A DNA stretch of 64,000 bases, taken from contig NZ_FOFP01000020.1 of NCBI RefSeq assembly GCF_900110925.1, positions 1 through 64,000 on the forward strand. The letters are read 5' to 3'. The translations under genes were made by a program, and so were the position numbers. The notes below the pieces were generated by a model. The model saw only the letters and a list, made by a program, of their open reading frames with translations. It ran no database searches and had not been told where the DNA came from. This DNA is from Pseudomonas cuatrocienegasensis (GTDB lineage: Bacteria > Pseudomonadota > Gammaproteobacteria > Pseudomonadales > Pseudomonadaceae). Below are positions 40,621 through 49,140 of this stretch, in pieces (within the stretch, counting starts at the first letter, position 1; each line of letters begins with the position of its first letter).

Positions 40621-41013
40621 ATGCAACAGATCCTGATGACACTGGTGTTACTGTGCCTGCTTGGCGGATGTGCCCAGCCGCAGCTCGATCAGCCCAAGGC
40701 CAATGGCTCCTACCTGGTGATCGAAAATGACCAGGCCTGGGCTGTGCTAGTGGCCGACGGGCGGCGTACCGAGGTTCACGGTACGGTGATCGACGCCATC
40801 CGGCTTCCCAGCCAGCGTTCGGCAGTGGCAGCCAGTTATGTCATCGAGACGGCTAATTGCGGGCGGGTGCAGTGGCTGACCGAACGTGCCGACGCCGCTG
40901 AGGGCACCACCACGCTGATGTCGGTGCACCATAACGCGCAGCTGGATGCTACGGACTGCATGATCCGTGATGGCATCAGCCGGGTATGGACGGTGCTCGA
41001 TTATTCGGGCTGA
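40621..41013 (+). CDS. Putative lipoprotein of unknown function
   Basis: A 130-residue protein with a lipoprotein signal: MQQILMTLVLLCLLGGC, with Cys17 as the lipidated residue. After that comes a small domain with three further Cys (ETANCGRVQ and DATDCMIRD among them) that could form a disulphide. No family recognised. GAGGAG precedes the ATG. It is divergent from the 40104-40418 gene with the LexA-like box between them, so damage-inducible expression is possible but untested. Confidence 0.7.
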   Translation: MQQILMTLVLLCLLGGCAQPQLDQPKANGSYLVIENDQAWAVLVADGRRTEVHGTVIDAIRLPSQRSAVAASYVIETANCGRVQWLTERADAAEGTTTLMSVHHNAQLDATDCMIRDGISRVWTVLDYSG

Positions 41014-41029
41014 ACAATAGTGCGGGTTG

Positions 41030-41056
41030 CCTGCCCGGCGCATGGCCGGGCAGGGC
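41030..41056. terminator. Hairpin between lipoprotein gene and alaC
   Basis: CCTGCCCGGC-GCATG-GCCGGGCAGG lies in the 48-base gap between convergent stop codons. There is no T-run, so it is a weak bidirectional terminator or a 3' stabiliser. Confidence 0.55.
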
Positions 41057-41061
41057 AGAGG

Positions 41062-42309
41062 TCACTCGGAAGCGGCAGGCGATTTGCGCGGTTTAACCGG
41101 TGCGGCAGGCTGGATCAGGCCGTCGGCTCGGAACATCGCGCGGATACCCCGCACGGCCTGGCGGATACGATCCTGATTTTCGATCAGGGCAAAGCGCACA
41201 TGGTCATCGCCGTAATCGCCAAAGCCCAGGCCGGGTGACACGCAAACCTTGGCCTCAAGCAGCAGCTTCTTGGCGAACTCCAGCGAGCCCATGGCCGCAT
41301 AGGGTTCGGGAATCTTCGCCCAGACATACATCGAAGCCTTGGGGTTTTCGACCATCCAGCCGCACTCATGCAGGCCCTTGACCAGCACATTGCGACGCTG
41401 CCGATATTGCTCGGCAATATCGCGCACGCACTGCTGGTCACCTTCCAGCGCCGCGATAGCCGCGACCTGCAGCGGCGTGAAGGTGCCGTAGTCGTGATAG
41501 CTCTTGATCCTGGCCAAGGCGTTGACCAGTTCAGGGTTGCCGACCATAAAGCCAATGCGCCAGCCGGCCATGTTGTAGCTTTTCGACAGGGTGAAAAACT
41601 CCACCGCGATGTCCTTGGCCCCAGGTATCTGCATGATCGAGGGCGCGGTCCAGCCGTCATAGACAATGTCGGCGTACGCCAGGTCGTGCACCACCAGCAC
41701 ATCGTACTGCTTGGCCAGGGCTACCACGCGCTCGAAGAAATCCAGCTCCACGCATTGTGCGGTGGGGTTGGAAGGGAAGCCGAGAATCATCATTTTCGGC
41801 TTGGGGATCGACTCGCGGATTGCCCGCTCCAGCTCGGCGAAGAAGTCCACGCCAGGCACCAGGGGCACCGAGCGTACCTGAGCGCCGGCGATCACCGCAC
41901 CGTAGATATGAATGGGGTAACTCGGGTTGGGTACCAACACGGTATCGCCATGGTCCAGGGTTGCCAGCATCAGGTGCGCCAGGCCTTCCTTGGAGCCGAT
42001 GGTGACGATGGCTTCGCTTTCCGGGTCGATGTCCACGGCATAGCGATCCTTGTACCAGCGCGAGATGGCGCGACGCAGGCGCGGAATACCCCGTGAGGTG
42101 GAGTAGCCATGGGTGTCTTCACGCTGGGCGACCTGCACCAGCTTCTCGACGATATGTGGTGGCGTTGGCCCATCCGGGTTGCCCATGCTGAAGTCGATGA
42201 TGTCCTCGCCGCGTCGGCGAGCCGCCATCTTCAGTTCGGCAGTGATGTTGAAAACGTAGGGGGGGAGTCGATCGATGCGCGCAAAACGGCGCTTGGCGGT
42301 ATCAGCCAT
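41062..42309 (-). CDS. alaC: Alanine transaminase AlaC
   Basis: PLP-dependent class-I aminotransferase making alanine from pyruvate and glutamate. The protein is 415 residues. Motifs: RIDRLPPYVFNITAELKMAARR at the N-terminus, DFSMGNPDGPTPPHIV, NPSYPIH, GFPSNPTAQCV, DLAYADIVYDG and the PLP-lysine segment SKSYNMAGWRIGF near 240. The ATG at 42309 has GAGGAC upstream; an ATG at 42384 adds 25 non-conserved residues. It is separated from acnB by the acnB terminator, so it has its own promoter in 42310-42446. Confidence 0.94.
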   Translation of the reverse strand: MADTAKRRFARIDRLPPYVFNITAELKMAARRRGEDIIDFSMGNPDGPTPPHIVEKLVQVAQREDTHGYSTSRGIPRLRRAISRWYKDRYAVDIDPESEAIVTIGSKEGLAHLMLATLDHGDTVLVPNPSYPIHIYGAVIAGAQVRSVPLVPGVDFFAELERAIRESIPKPKMMILGFPSNPTAQCVELDFFERVVALAKQYDVLVVHDLAYADIVYDGWTAPSIMQIPGAKDIAVEFFTLSKSYNMAGWRIGFMVGNPELVNALARIKSYHDYGTFTPLQVAAIAALEGDQQCVRDIAEQYRQRRNVLVKGLHECGWMVENPKASMYVWAKIPEPYAAMGSLEFAKKLLLEAKVCVSPGLGFGDYGDDHVRFALIENQDRIRQAVRGIRAMFRADGLIQPAAPVKPRKSPAASE

Positions 42310-42446
42310 GTTGTCCTCGAAGTACGTAAGCGCCCGGAACCGTCCGAGCGACGCTGGCCACTGTGGTGGCCTGTCGCGGAACATAGCGGGGCTGCAGGTA
42401 TTTGTCGAGGGCTCGGCGCTGTACTCGGGGAAAAATCAGCGGGCAA

Positions 42447-42475
42447 AGAAAACCCCGCACTGGGCGGGGTTTCTC
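42447..42475 (-). terminator. Intrinsic terminator of acnB
   Basis: On the minus strand AAACCCCGC-CCAGT-GCGGGGTTT followed by TCTTTGCC, 15 bases after the acnB stop codon. Confidence 0.85.
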
Positions 42476-42489
42476 TGATGCGTTGACGC

Positions 42490-45099
42490 TTAGGCTTGAA
42501 CGACCGGGATCTGGGCGTTCGCAGCTGCCTCGCGGAACTCGGCAATCTGGTCGAAGCTCAGGTAGCGGTAAACGTCGGCAGCCATGCTGTCGATGTTCTT
42601 CGCGTACTCCATGTACTCCTCGACGGTCGGCAGTTTGCCGAGAATCGAAGCGACAGCTGCCAGTTCGGCAGAGGCCAGGTACACGTTGGCGCCGTCACCC
42701 AGACGGTTCGGGAAGTTACGGGTCGAGGTCGAAACGACCGTCGAGTTCGGCTCAACTCGTGCCTGGTTACCCATGCACAGCGAGCAGCCCGGCATTTCCA
42801 TGCGCGCGCCAGCCTTGCCGTAGATGCCGTAGTAGCCTTCTTCGGTCAGCTGGTGAGCGTCCATCTTGGTCGGCGGCGACAGCCACAGACGCGTCGGCAG
42901 TTGGCCCTTGACCTGCTCCAGCAACTTGCCGGCAGCGCGGAAATGACCGATGTTGGTCATGCACGAACCGATAAACACTTCGTCGATCTTCTCGCCCTGA
43001 ACGGTCGAGAGCAGGCGGGCGTCATCCGGGTCGTTCGGTGCGCACAGCACCGGCTCGTTGATGTCGGCCAGGTCGATTTCGATGATTTCGGCGTACTCGG
43101 CGTCCTTGTCGGCTGCCATCAGCTTCGGATCGGCCAACCAGGCTTCCATCGCTTGAGCGCGACGTTCCATGGTGCGTGCATCGCCGTAGCCTTCGCTGAT
43201 CATCCAGCGCAGCAGGGTGATGTTCGAACGCAGGTACTCGGCGATGGCCTTTTCCGGCAGCTTGATGGTGCAACCAGCAGCGGAACGCTCGGCGGAGGCG
43301 TCGGACAGCTCGAATGCCTGCTCAACGGTCAGCTCGTCCAGGCCTTCGATCTCGAGGATGCGGCCGGAGAAGATGTTCTTCTTGCCTTTCTTCTCGACGG
43401 TCAGCAGGCCTTTCTGGATGGCCACGTAAGGGATTGCATGGACCAGGTCACGCAGGGTGATGCCCGGTTGCAGTTTGCCCTTGAAGCGCACCAGTACCGA
43501 CTCCGGCATATCTAGCGGCATGACGCCAGTGGCAGCGGCGAAGGCAACCAGACCGGAACCGGCCGGGAAGGAGATACCGATCGGGAAGCGGGTGTGCGAG
43601 TCACCACCGGTGCCGACGGTGTCCGGCAGCAGCATGCGGTTCAGCCAGCTGTGGATGATGCCGTCGCCAGGACGCAGGGACACGCCGCCACGGGTGCGGA
43701 TGAAATCCGGCAAGGTGTGGTGGGTGGTGACGTCGATTGGCTTCGGATAAGCGGCGGTGTGGCAGAACGACTGCATCACCAGATCGGCGGAGAAGCCCAG
43801 GCATGCCAGGTCTTTCAGCTCGTCGCGGGTCATCGGGCCAGTGGTGTCCTGGGAGCCGACGGTGGTCATCTTCGGTTCGCAGTAGGTGCCAGGGCGTACG
43901 CCTTTGCCTTCCGGCAGGCCGCAGGCCTTGCCGACCATCTTCTGGGCCAGGGTGTAGCCCTTGCCGGTGTCGACCGGGGCTTCCGGCAGTTTGAACAGGT
44001 CGGTTGGGCCCAGGCCCAGCTCTGCACGGGCCTTGTCGGTCAGACCACGGCCGATGATCAGCGGGATACGGCCGCCAGCGCGAACTTCGTCGAGCAGAAC
44101 CGGGGTTTTCAGTTCAAAGGTGGTGATGACTTCATCGGTACCGTGCTTGCAGACCTTGCCGGCATGCGGGTACAGGTCGATCACGTCACCCATGTTGATG
44201 TTCGACACATCGAATTCGATCGGCAGGGCGCCGGCGTCTTCCATGGTGTTGTAGAAAATCGGTGCGATCTTGGTGCCGAAGCAGAAGCCGCCAGCGCGCT
44301 TGTTCGGTACGAACGGAATGTCGTCGCCGAAGAACCACAGCACCGAGTTGGTGGCGGATTTACGCGAGGAGCCGGTACCAACCACGTCGCCAACGTAGGC
44401 AACCGGGAAGCCGTCGCCGTACATCTGGGCGATCTGCTTCATCGGGCCGATGGAGCCTTGCACGTCAGGCACGATGCCTTCGCGGGCCATTTTCAGCATG
44501 GCCAGGGCGTGCAACGGGATGTCAGGGCGCGACCAGGCGTCTGGGGCAGGGGACAGGTCGTCGGTGTTGGTTTCGCCGGTGACCTTGAACACGCGCAGGC
44601 TGATCTTGTCAGCCAGGGTCGGGCGCTTCTTGAACCACTCGCCATCGGCCCAGGACTGCAGCACGCCTTGAGCGTGGGCATTGCCCGCTTTGGCTTTTTC
44701 GGCAACGTCGTGGAAGGCGTCGAACATCAGCAGGGTGTGCTTGAGCTGTTCGGCGGCGGTGGCAGCCAGCTCGGTGTCATCCAGCAACTCGACCAGGGTG
44801 GCGATGTTGTAGCCGCCCTGCATGGTGCCGAGCAGTTCGGTGGCGCGTTGCTTGCTGATCAGTGGGGAAGCGACTTCGCCCTTGGCAACGGCGGAGAGGA
44901 AACCAGCCTTGACGTAGGCGGCTTCGTCAACGCCTGGCGGTACACGGTTGGTGATCAGGTCGACGAGGAATTCTTCTTCGCCAGCAGGCGGGTTTTTCAG
45001 CAGCTCGATCAGGCCTGCGGTTTGTTCGGCGTTCAGCGGCTGGGGCACGATACCCTGAGCGGCACGCTCTGCTACGTGTTTGCGATAGGCTTCAAGCAC
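42490..45099 (-). CDS. acnB: Bifunctional aconitate hydratase B
   Basis: TCA-cycle aconitase, also hydrating 2-methyl-cis-aconitate, and thus a link to the propionate genes. With the GTG start at 45099 it is 869 residues, the length expected, and begins LEAYRKHVAERAAQGIV. GAGGGT lies eight bases upstream. The order is the AcnB type: HEAT-like domain, swivel domain, then the cluster domains. Cluster cysteines fall in IGSCMTNIGHFRAAG and CSLCMGNQARV near the C-terminus. The ATG at 45189 adds 30 unlikely residues. A leader of nearly 280 bases with a large inverted repeat precedes it. Confidence 0.96.
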   Translation of the reverse strand: MLEAYRKHVAERAAQGIVPQPLNAEQTAGLIELLKNPPAGEEEFLVDLITNRVPPGVDEAAYVKAGFLSAVAKGEVASPLISKQRATELLGTMQGGYNIATLVELLDDTELAATAAEQLKHTLLMFDAFHDVAEKAKAGNAHAQGVLQSWADGEWFKKRPTLADKISLRVFKVTGETNTDDLSPAPDAWSRPDIPLHALAMLKMAREGIVPDVQGSIGPMKQIAQMYGDGFPVAYVGDVVGTGSSRKSATNSVLWFFGDDIPFVPNKRAGGFCFGTKIAPIFYNTMEDAGALPIEFDVSNINMGDVIDLYPHAGKVCKHGTDEVITTFELKTPVLLDEVRAGGRIPLIIGRGLTDKARAELGLGPTDLFKLPEAPVDTGKGYTLAQKMVGKACGLPEGKGVRPGTYCEPKMTTVGSQDTTGPMTRDELKDLACLGFSADLVMQSFCHTAAYPKPIDVTTHHTLPDFIRTRGGVSLRPGDGIIHSWLNRMLLPDTVGTGGDSHTRFPIGISFPAGSGLVAFAAATGVMPLDMPESVLVRFKGKLQPGITLRDLVHAIPYVAIQKGLLTVEKKGKKNIFSGRILEIEGLDELTVEQAFELSDASAERSAAGCTIKLPEKAIAEYLRSNITLLRWMISEGYGDARTMERRAQAMEAWLADPKLMAADKDAEYAEIIEIDLADINEPVLCAPNDPDDARLLSTVQGEKIDEVFIGSCMTNIGHFRAAGKLLEQVKGQLPTRLWLSPPTKMDAHQLTEEGYYGIYGKAGARMEMPGCSLCMGNQARVEPNSTVVSTSTRNFPNRLGDGANVYLASAELAAVASILGKLPTVEEYMEYAKNIDSMAADVYRYLSFDQIAEFREAAANAQIPVVQA

Positions 45100-45217
45100 A
45101 GTTATTACCCTCATCAGTGGTCCCAAAGGGTTGTCCGGGACGCGATCCAGAAAACCCTGAACGACGCGCAGTGTGGCGTTTTGCACCACGTTGCCGAGGT
45201 CTCAGGGATTTCTTCCA

Positions 45218-45355
45218 GAAGCTGTTTTCAAAGTTTTACGCCGGCAGGACGGGGTAGATGAGGGGCCGATACCCACACTCCGAGCTTGCGAGAGGTTGGT
45301 ATCGGCATCGTACCTGCAGGATTAACTGTGCTCGTGACGCTTTGAAAACAGCTTC
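45218..45355 (-). promoter_or_regulatory. Nested inverted repeat in the acnB leader
   Basis: GAAGCTGTTTTCAAAG (45218-45233) and CTTTGAAAACAGCTTC (45340-45355) are perfect 16-bp inverted copies. Inside lies CCGATACC (45266-45273)/GGTATCGG (45298-45305). If transcription begins at the promoter at 45389-45417, the whole structure is in the 5' leader of acnB mRNA. It may be a cis-acting RNA or a small palindromic mobile element. Confidence 0.65.
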
Positions 45356-45388
45356 CAACGGACATTGGCGCCTATTAAAGGCGGGCCG

Positions 45389-45417
45389 ATTCTACTGGAA
45401 AGCTTTGATAAAGTTAA
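45389..45417 (-). promoter_or_regulatory. Candidate sigma-70 promoter of acnB
   Basis: On the minus strand TTAACT, 17 bases, TAGAAT. The predicted start near 45382 gives a leader of about 280 bases. Confidence 0.5.
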
Positions 45418-45424
45418 GCTAAAG

Positions 45425-45442
45425 CCCCCGCCCATGCGGGGG
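45425..45442. repeat. GC-rich hairpin upstream of acnB
   Basis: CCCCCGC-CCAT-GCGGGGG is a perfect 7-bp stem. On the minus strand it is followed by GCTTTAGCTT, terminator-like, although no minus-strand gene is known just upstream. Confidence 0.5.
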
Positions 45443-45502
45443 TGATCTGCCTTAGACAAAGGGCTAAGATGCCACTCCGTTGTCCATCTGTAGTGCGTCC
45501 TC

Positions 45503-45979
45503 ATGTCCAATCAGCGCATCAAGACTCCCTGTGTCGGCCTCTGCTCCACGGTCTACGGCGATCTGGTATGCCGTGGGTGCAAGCGTTTTCACCATGAAGT
45601 CATCGATTGGAATGCCTACGATGAGGCGCAGAAACGCGCGGTCTGGCTGCGCCTGGAAGTCTTGCTGGTGCAGGTGATGACCGCCAAGCTGGAAGTCTTC
45701 GACGCTGAGCGGCTGCGCCAGCAGTTGGAGCTGCGCAAGATTCGTTTTGTGCCTCAGCAGTCGCCGTACTGCTGGGCCTATCAGCTGATTGCGCGTGGTG
45801 CGCGTGTCATCAACCAGTTGGAAGCCTACGGCATGGTGCTGTTGCCGGAGTTTCGCGGCTGGCAGTTACCGGAGCTGCGCGACGCCATCGACCGCGAGTT
45901 CTTTCTGCTGTCCGAAGCCCACTACCACCGCTATATCGCCCCTCGTTTCCTGCGCGAGGGGCTGGATGCAGAGCGCTAG
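45503..45979 (+). CDS. DUF1289 domain-containing protein
   Basis: A 158-residue protein with an N-terminal DUF1289 motif, CVGLCSTVYGDLVCRGCKRF (residues about 10-29), where four Cys suggest metal or Fe-S binding. It continues with an extension of unknown fold (LRQQLELRKIRFVPQQSPYC; LPELRDAIDREFFLLSEAHY). No membrane segments. No clear ribosome-binding site before the ATG. It overlaps the convergent universal stress gene by four bases. A homologue sits next to acnB in P. aeruginosa. Function unknown. Confidence 0.85.
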   Translation: MSNQRIKTPCVGLCSTVYGDLVCRGCKRFHHEVIDWNAYDEAQKRAVWLRLEVLLVQVMTAKLEVFDAERLRQQLELRKIRFVPQQSPYCWAYQLIARGARVINQLEAYGMVLLPEFRGWQLPELRDAIDREFFLLSEAHYHRYIAPRFLREGLDAER

Positions 45980-46839
45980 CGCTGCGCCACCAGGGTTTCC
46001 AGATGGTCGATGATGTCGTCGGGCTTGAGCACCAGTACATCGCTGTGCAGGCTGTCGAGGATCACTTCGGCCGTATTGCCGATCAGCGCACCTGATAGAC
46101 CGGTGCGGGCGACTGTGCCGATCACCGTCACTACGGCATCGAGTTCATGGGCGACCTTGGGGATTAGCGTGTCGGCCGGCCCTTCGACCAGGTGCAGGCA
46201 CGCATCGCTGATCGCGTATTCGGCCTGGAAGGCCTGGCAATGTGAGCGGTAGCGCGCCTCGATGGTGTCGCGCAGTTGGAAGGTGGGGTCGGCGGCGGAG
46301 AGCATGGGCGCCGGGTAAGCCGAGATCACATGCAGTTCAGCCTTGGCCAGGGCTGCGATGTCAAAGCCATGGCTGACAATGCTGGAGTGCAGCGTGCGGT
46401 GCTCGCTGTCGGCATTGCCGACATCCACGGCGGCCAGGATGGTGCCGCCTTGCCAGGAGCGCTCGGTCTTGACCATTAGTACGGGGCAGGGGCAGTAACG
46501 CAGGAGTTTCCAGTCATCCGGGGTGAGCAGGGCGCGTTTCAGCGGGTTGTCCGGCAGGTGCTGCTTGACCACCAGGCCACAGCCCTCGGCCTGTTGCACG
46601 CGGATCAGGGTGTCGTTCAAGGAGTCATGCCAGGCTTGTTCGGCTGACACGCTGTAGCCTTCCTGCTGCAGTGTCACGCGCAGTTCGTCCAGATAGGCGG
46701 TGTGATCATGCCGCGGGTCGCAGGCGAGCAGGTGCAGGTGGGAGCCGGTGACGCCGGCAATCAGCTTGGCGCGTTTGAGCGCCAGCGCCTCAGGGTGTTG
46801 CGGCGTGACCAGCACCAGAATGCTGCGAATGGCTTGCAT
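45976..46839 (-). CDS. Universal stress protein (tandem UspA domains)
   Basis: A 287-residue cytoplasmic protein with two UspA domains (residues about 4-145 and 150-285), like UspE. The C-terminal domain carries the ATP-binding G-x2-G-x9-G(S/T) type loop in VIGTVARTGLSGALIGNTAEVIL; the N-terminal domain has a degenerate one. Such proteins respond to stationary phase or anaerobic stress. AAGGAG lies upstream of the ATG. It ends convergent with DUF1289, overlapping by four bases. Confidence 0.9.
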   Translation of the reverse strand: MQAIRSILVLVTPQHPEALALKRAKLIAGVTGSHLHLLACDPRHDHTAYLDELRVTLQQEGYSVSAEQAWHDSLNDTLIRVQQAEGCGLVVKQHLPDNPLKRALLTPDDWKLLRYCPCPVLMVKTERSWQGGTILAAVDVGNADSEHRTLHSSIVSHGFDIAALAKAELHVISAYPAPMLSAADPTFQLRDTIEARYRSHCQAFQAEYAISDACLHLVEGPADTLIPKVAHELDAVVTVIGTVARTGLSGALIGNTAEVILDSLHSDVLVLKPDDIIDHLETLVAQR

Positions 46840-46952
46840 GGCTGTTCTCCTTGTCAGTGACAGGCGGGTGTACTGACACTATAGAGGGCGCTGGTGGTGG
46901 TGTTCGTTGACCGGTATCAACGGTCATGGCTGGCCGTGCAGGCTGTCATTCG

Positions 46953-46958
46953 TATAAT
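46953..46958 (+). promoter_or_regulatory. Perfect TATAAT -10 element upstream of miaE
   Basis: CGTATAATGGG has a perfect -10 hexamer. The -35 region (about 46930-46935) is weak. The start would be near 46965, after the upstream ATG at 46926, which argues for the GTG start of miaE. Confidence 0.5.
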
Positions 46959-47009
46959 GGGCGCCCGACCCAGGGTCGCCGACACCCTGACATCCTTGAG
47001 CCGATACCT

Positions 47010-47666
47010 GTGCACGCCGAAATCGCCCCTGCTGTAGCCCGTCCTTCTCGCTCCCGCGCTCTGCCCCTGCCCGAGATCCACGCCTTTCTCGGCTGCCGTA
47101 CGCCGGCTGCCTGGGTCGAGGCGGCGCTGGCCAATCCCGAGATCATGCTGATTGATCATAAGAACTGCGAATTCAAGGCCGCCAGTACTGCGCTGAGCCT
47201 GATGGCCAAGTACAGCACGCACCTGGACCTGATCAATATGATGTCGCGTCTGGCCCGCGAGGAGCTGGTGCATCACGAGCAGGTGCTACGCCTTATGAAA
47301 CGCCGCAATATTGGCCTGCGCCCGGTCTCGGCGGCACGTTATGCGTCTGGCCTGCGTAAGTTGGTGCGTCCCCATGAGCCGCACCGGCTGGTCGACACCC
47401 TGGTGGTGGGCGCATTTATCGAGGCGCGTAGCTGTGAGCGTTTCGAGGCGCTGGTGCCGCACCTGGACGAGGAGCTGGGGGGTTTCTACTTCGGCTTGCT
47501 GAAGAGTGAAGCGCGGCACTTTCAGGGCTACCTGAAATTGGCCTATCAGTATGGCGAGCAGCAGGATGTGGATCAGGCTATCGAGCGGGTGCGCGAGGCG
47601 GAGCGCCTGTTGATCGAGTCGAGCGACAGTGAGTTTCGCTTTCACAGCGGTGTACCTGCAGCCTGA
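47010..47666 (+). CDS. miaE: tRNA-(ms2io6A37) hydroxylase MiaE
   Basis: Diiron monooxygenase that hydroxylates 2-methylthio-N6-isopentenyladenosine at position 37 of tRNAs reading UNN codons. The diiron ligands are seen in EFKAAS, REELVHHEQV (E-x2-H), FIEARSCERFEAL and SEARHFQGYL (E-x2-H). The start is not certain: GTG at 47010 (218 residues) was chosen because a -10 element at 46953 would place the transcript start near 46965; the ATG at 46926 would lie outside the mRNA. LPEIHAFLGC near residue 20 resembles the start of shorter relatives. Confidence 0.88.
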   Translation: MHAEIAPAVARPSRSRALPLPEIHAFLGCRTPAAWVEAALANPEIMLIDHKNCEFKAASTALSLMAKYSTHLDLINMMSRLAREELVHHEQVLRLMKRRNIGLRPVSAARYASGLRKLVRPHEPHRLVDTLVVGAFIEARSCERFEALVPHLDEELGGFYFGLLKSEARHFQGYLKLAYQYGEQQDVDQAIERVREAERLLIESSDSEFRFHSGVPAA

Positions 47667-47700
47667 AGCGCTTAGCGCGCGTCAGTCGAGCCTCCCGCCC

Positions 47701-48426
47701 TCAGGGTGCGAAGGCGAAGGGAGCCAGGTGAAAACCCTGTTGATCGATCTGCAAGGCCCAGCCTTGCTGGTCCCAGTCGCCCAGCACGATGCGCTGCGCG
47801 GGCTGATCATTGACCTCCAGACGGTGCACGGCCGGGCGGTGGGTATGGCCGTGAATCAGGGTCAGCACACCATGCTGCGCCATGACTTCGGGCACCACCG
47901 AAGGTGTTACGTCGACAATCGCGCTGGCTTTCATGCGCGTCTGTTGCTGGCTTTGCTCACGCAGTTTGCGGGCCAGGCGCTGGCGTGTGGCCAGGGGCAG
48001 GTTGCGTAGCACGAACAGGCTCAGCGGGTTGCGTAGCCAGCGGCGCAGCTTCATATAGCCGACGTCCAGGGTGCACAGGCTGTCACCATGCATCAGCAAC
48101 ACCTTGTGGCCCTCAAGCTCGACCACGCTTGGGTCGCGTAGCAGGGTGCAGCCAGCCTCCCGACAAAAACGCTTGCCCAGCATGAAGTCGCGGTTGCCGT
48201 GCATCAGGTACAGGCGTGTGCCTGCGTCGCTGAGTTTGCGCAGGGCCGTGGCGATCTCTCGCTGGAACGGGCTGATGGCGTCATCGCCGACCCACACCTC
48301 AAAGAAATCGCCGAGGATATACAGCGCATCGGCGGCCGGCGCGCGGTGTTGCAGGAAGTCTAAAAACGCCCGGGTAATATCCGGGCGTTGTTCTTCAAGG
48401 TGCAGATCGGAGATCAGTAGAATCAC
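47701..48426 (-). CDS. lpxH: UDP-2,3-diacylglucosamine diphosphatase LpxH
   Basis: Hydrolyses UDP-2,3-diacylglucosamine to lipid X and UMP in lipid A synthesis, at the inner face of the inner membrane. At 241 residues it has standard calcineurin-like motifs: ISDLHLEE, LGDFFEVWVGDD, MHGNRDFMLG, MHGDSLC and HGHTHRP, which hold two Mn2+. The ATG overlaps the ppiB stop by four bases, so it is translated together with ppiB. Confidence 0.97.
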   Translation of the reverse strand: MILLISDLHLEEQRPDITRAFLDFLQHRAPAADALYILGDFFEVWVGDDAISPFQREIATALRKLSDAGTRLYLMHGNRDFMLGKRFCREAGCTLLRDPSVVELEGHKVLLMHGDSLCTLDVGYMKLRRWLRNPLSLFVLRNLPLATRQRLARKLREQSQQQTRMKASAIVDVTPSVVPEVMAQHGVLTLIHGHTHRPAVHRLEVNDQPAQRIVLGDWDQQGWALQIDQQGFHLAPFAFAP

Positions 48427-48917
48427 TCAACGATCTCGGCACGCTCGATGATCACGTCGTCGACTGGCACGTCCTGGTGGCCCGACTTCATGGTGGTGGC
48501 GACGCCCTTGATTTTCTCGACCACGTCCATGCCTTCGACCACTTCGCCGAATACCGCGTAGCCCCAGCCCTGCACGGTGGGTGCAGTGTGGTTGAGGAAG
48601 CTGTTGTCACTGACGTTGATAAAGAACTGCGCCGAGGCCGAGTGTGGCTCCATGGTGCGCGCCATAGCCACGGTGCCGACCTTGTTGGCGACGCCGTTGT
48701 TGGCTTCGTTCTTGATCGGTGCGCGGGTGGTTTTCTGCTTCATGCCCGGCTCGAAGCCGCCGCCCTGGATCATGAAATTGCTGATGACGCGGTGGAACAC
48801 GGTGCCGTCGTAATGTCCGCTCTTCACGTATTCCTTGAAGTTGGCCACGGTTTCCGGGGCTTTGTCTTCGAACAGGTTGAGGGTGATGACGCCGTGGTTG
48901 GTGTGCAGCTTGATCAT
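48423..48917 (-). CDS. ppiB: Cytoplasmic peptidyl-prolyl cis-trans isomerase B
   Basis: Cyclophilin-type PPIase, 164 residues, no signal peptide, so the cytoplasmic PpiB. Motifs are VFHRVISNFMIQGGGFEPG with the catalytic Arg, MARTMEPHSASAQFFINV and FGEVVEGMDVVEKI. The start at 48917 begins MIKLHTNHGVITLNL as in relatives; the longer frame to 49253 is not used. It is the first gene of a ppiB-lpxH operon, divergent from glnS. Confidence 0.96.
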   Translation of the reverse strand: MIKLHTNHGVITLNLFEDKAPETVANFKEYVKSGHYDGTVFHRVISNFMIQGGGFEPGMKQKTTRAPIKNEANNGVANKVGTVAMARTMEPHSASAQFFINVSDNSFLNHTAPTVQGWGYAVFGEVVEGMDVVEKIKGVATTMKSGHQDVPVDDVIIERAEIVE

Positions 48918-49140
48918 GTGAGTAGTCACTCTGTCGAAATAACCGGTGGCTGGTCGCGTTGCCAGCCAATGGGGAGGCGGGCAATGGTTAACGAGCCGGC
49001 TCATGGGCCTGTCAGGGGGTTGACAGCTTCGGCTATGATAAGCGCTTTGTATAAGTCGGCCTACCCTGAGAGCCTGTTCAAGCGTTGCCTTGTGCACGCG
49101 AACCGGTTCTGAGCCGCGCCTCGCACTCGCTAAGGACACC

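Larger units (their letters stand above)
45100..45502. other. Intergenic region between acnB and the DUF1289 gene
   Basis: 403 bases without a convincing protein gene. It holds, from right to left on the minus strand, a GC-rich hairpin (45425-45442), the probable acnB promoter (45389-45417) and a large nested inverted repeat (45218-45355). The last 120 bases before acnB show nothing clear. The plus-strand promoter for DUF1289 must be near 45440-45490 but was not assigned. Confidence 0.7.

Noticed and set aside
40010..40642. 210-residue minus-strand frame across the PL7 lyase start, the 104-residue gene and the LexA-like box
   Set aside because: It has low-complexity Ser/Arg-rich sequence and overlaps a better supported gene with a good ribosome-binding site.
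43594..45261. 555-residue plus-strand frame opposite acnB
   Set aside because: Antisense shadow; no motif and no start signal.
45322..45510. 62-residue frame in the acnB upstream region
   Set aside because: It spans the promoter and hairpins, and no conservation or ribosome-binding site is apparent.
49020..49055. TTGACA and TATGAT/TATAAG upstream of glnS
   Set aside because: Spacing between TTGACA and either -10-like sequence (8 or 24 bases) does not make a normal sigma-70 promoter.
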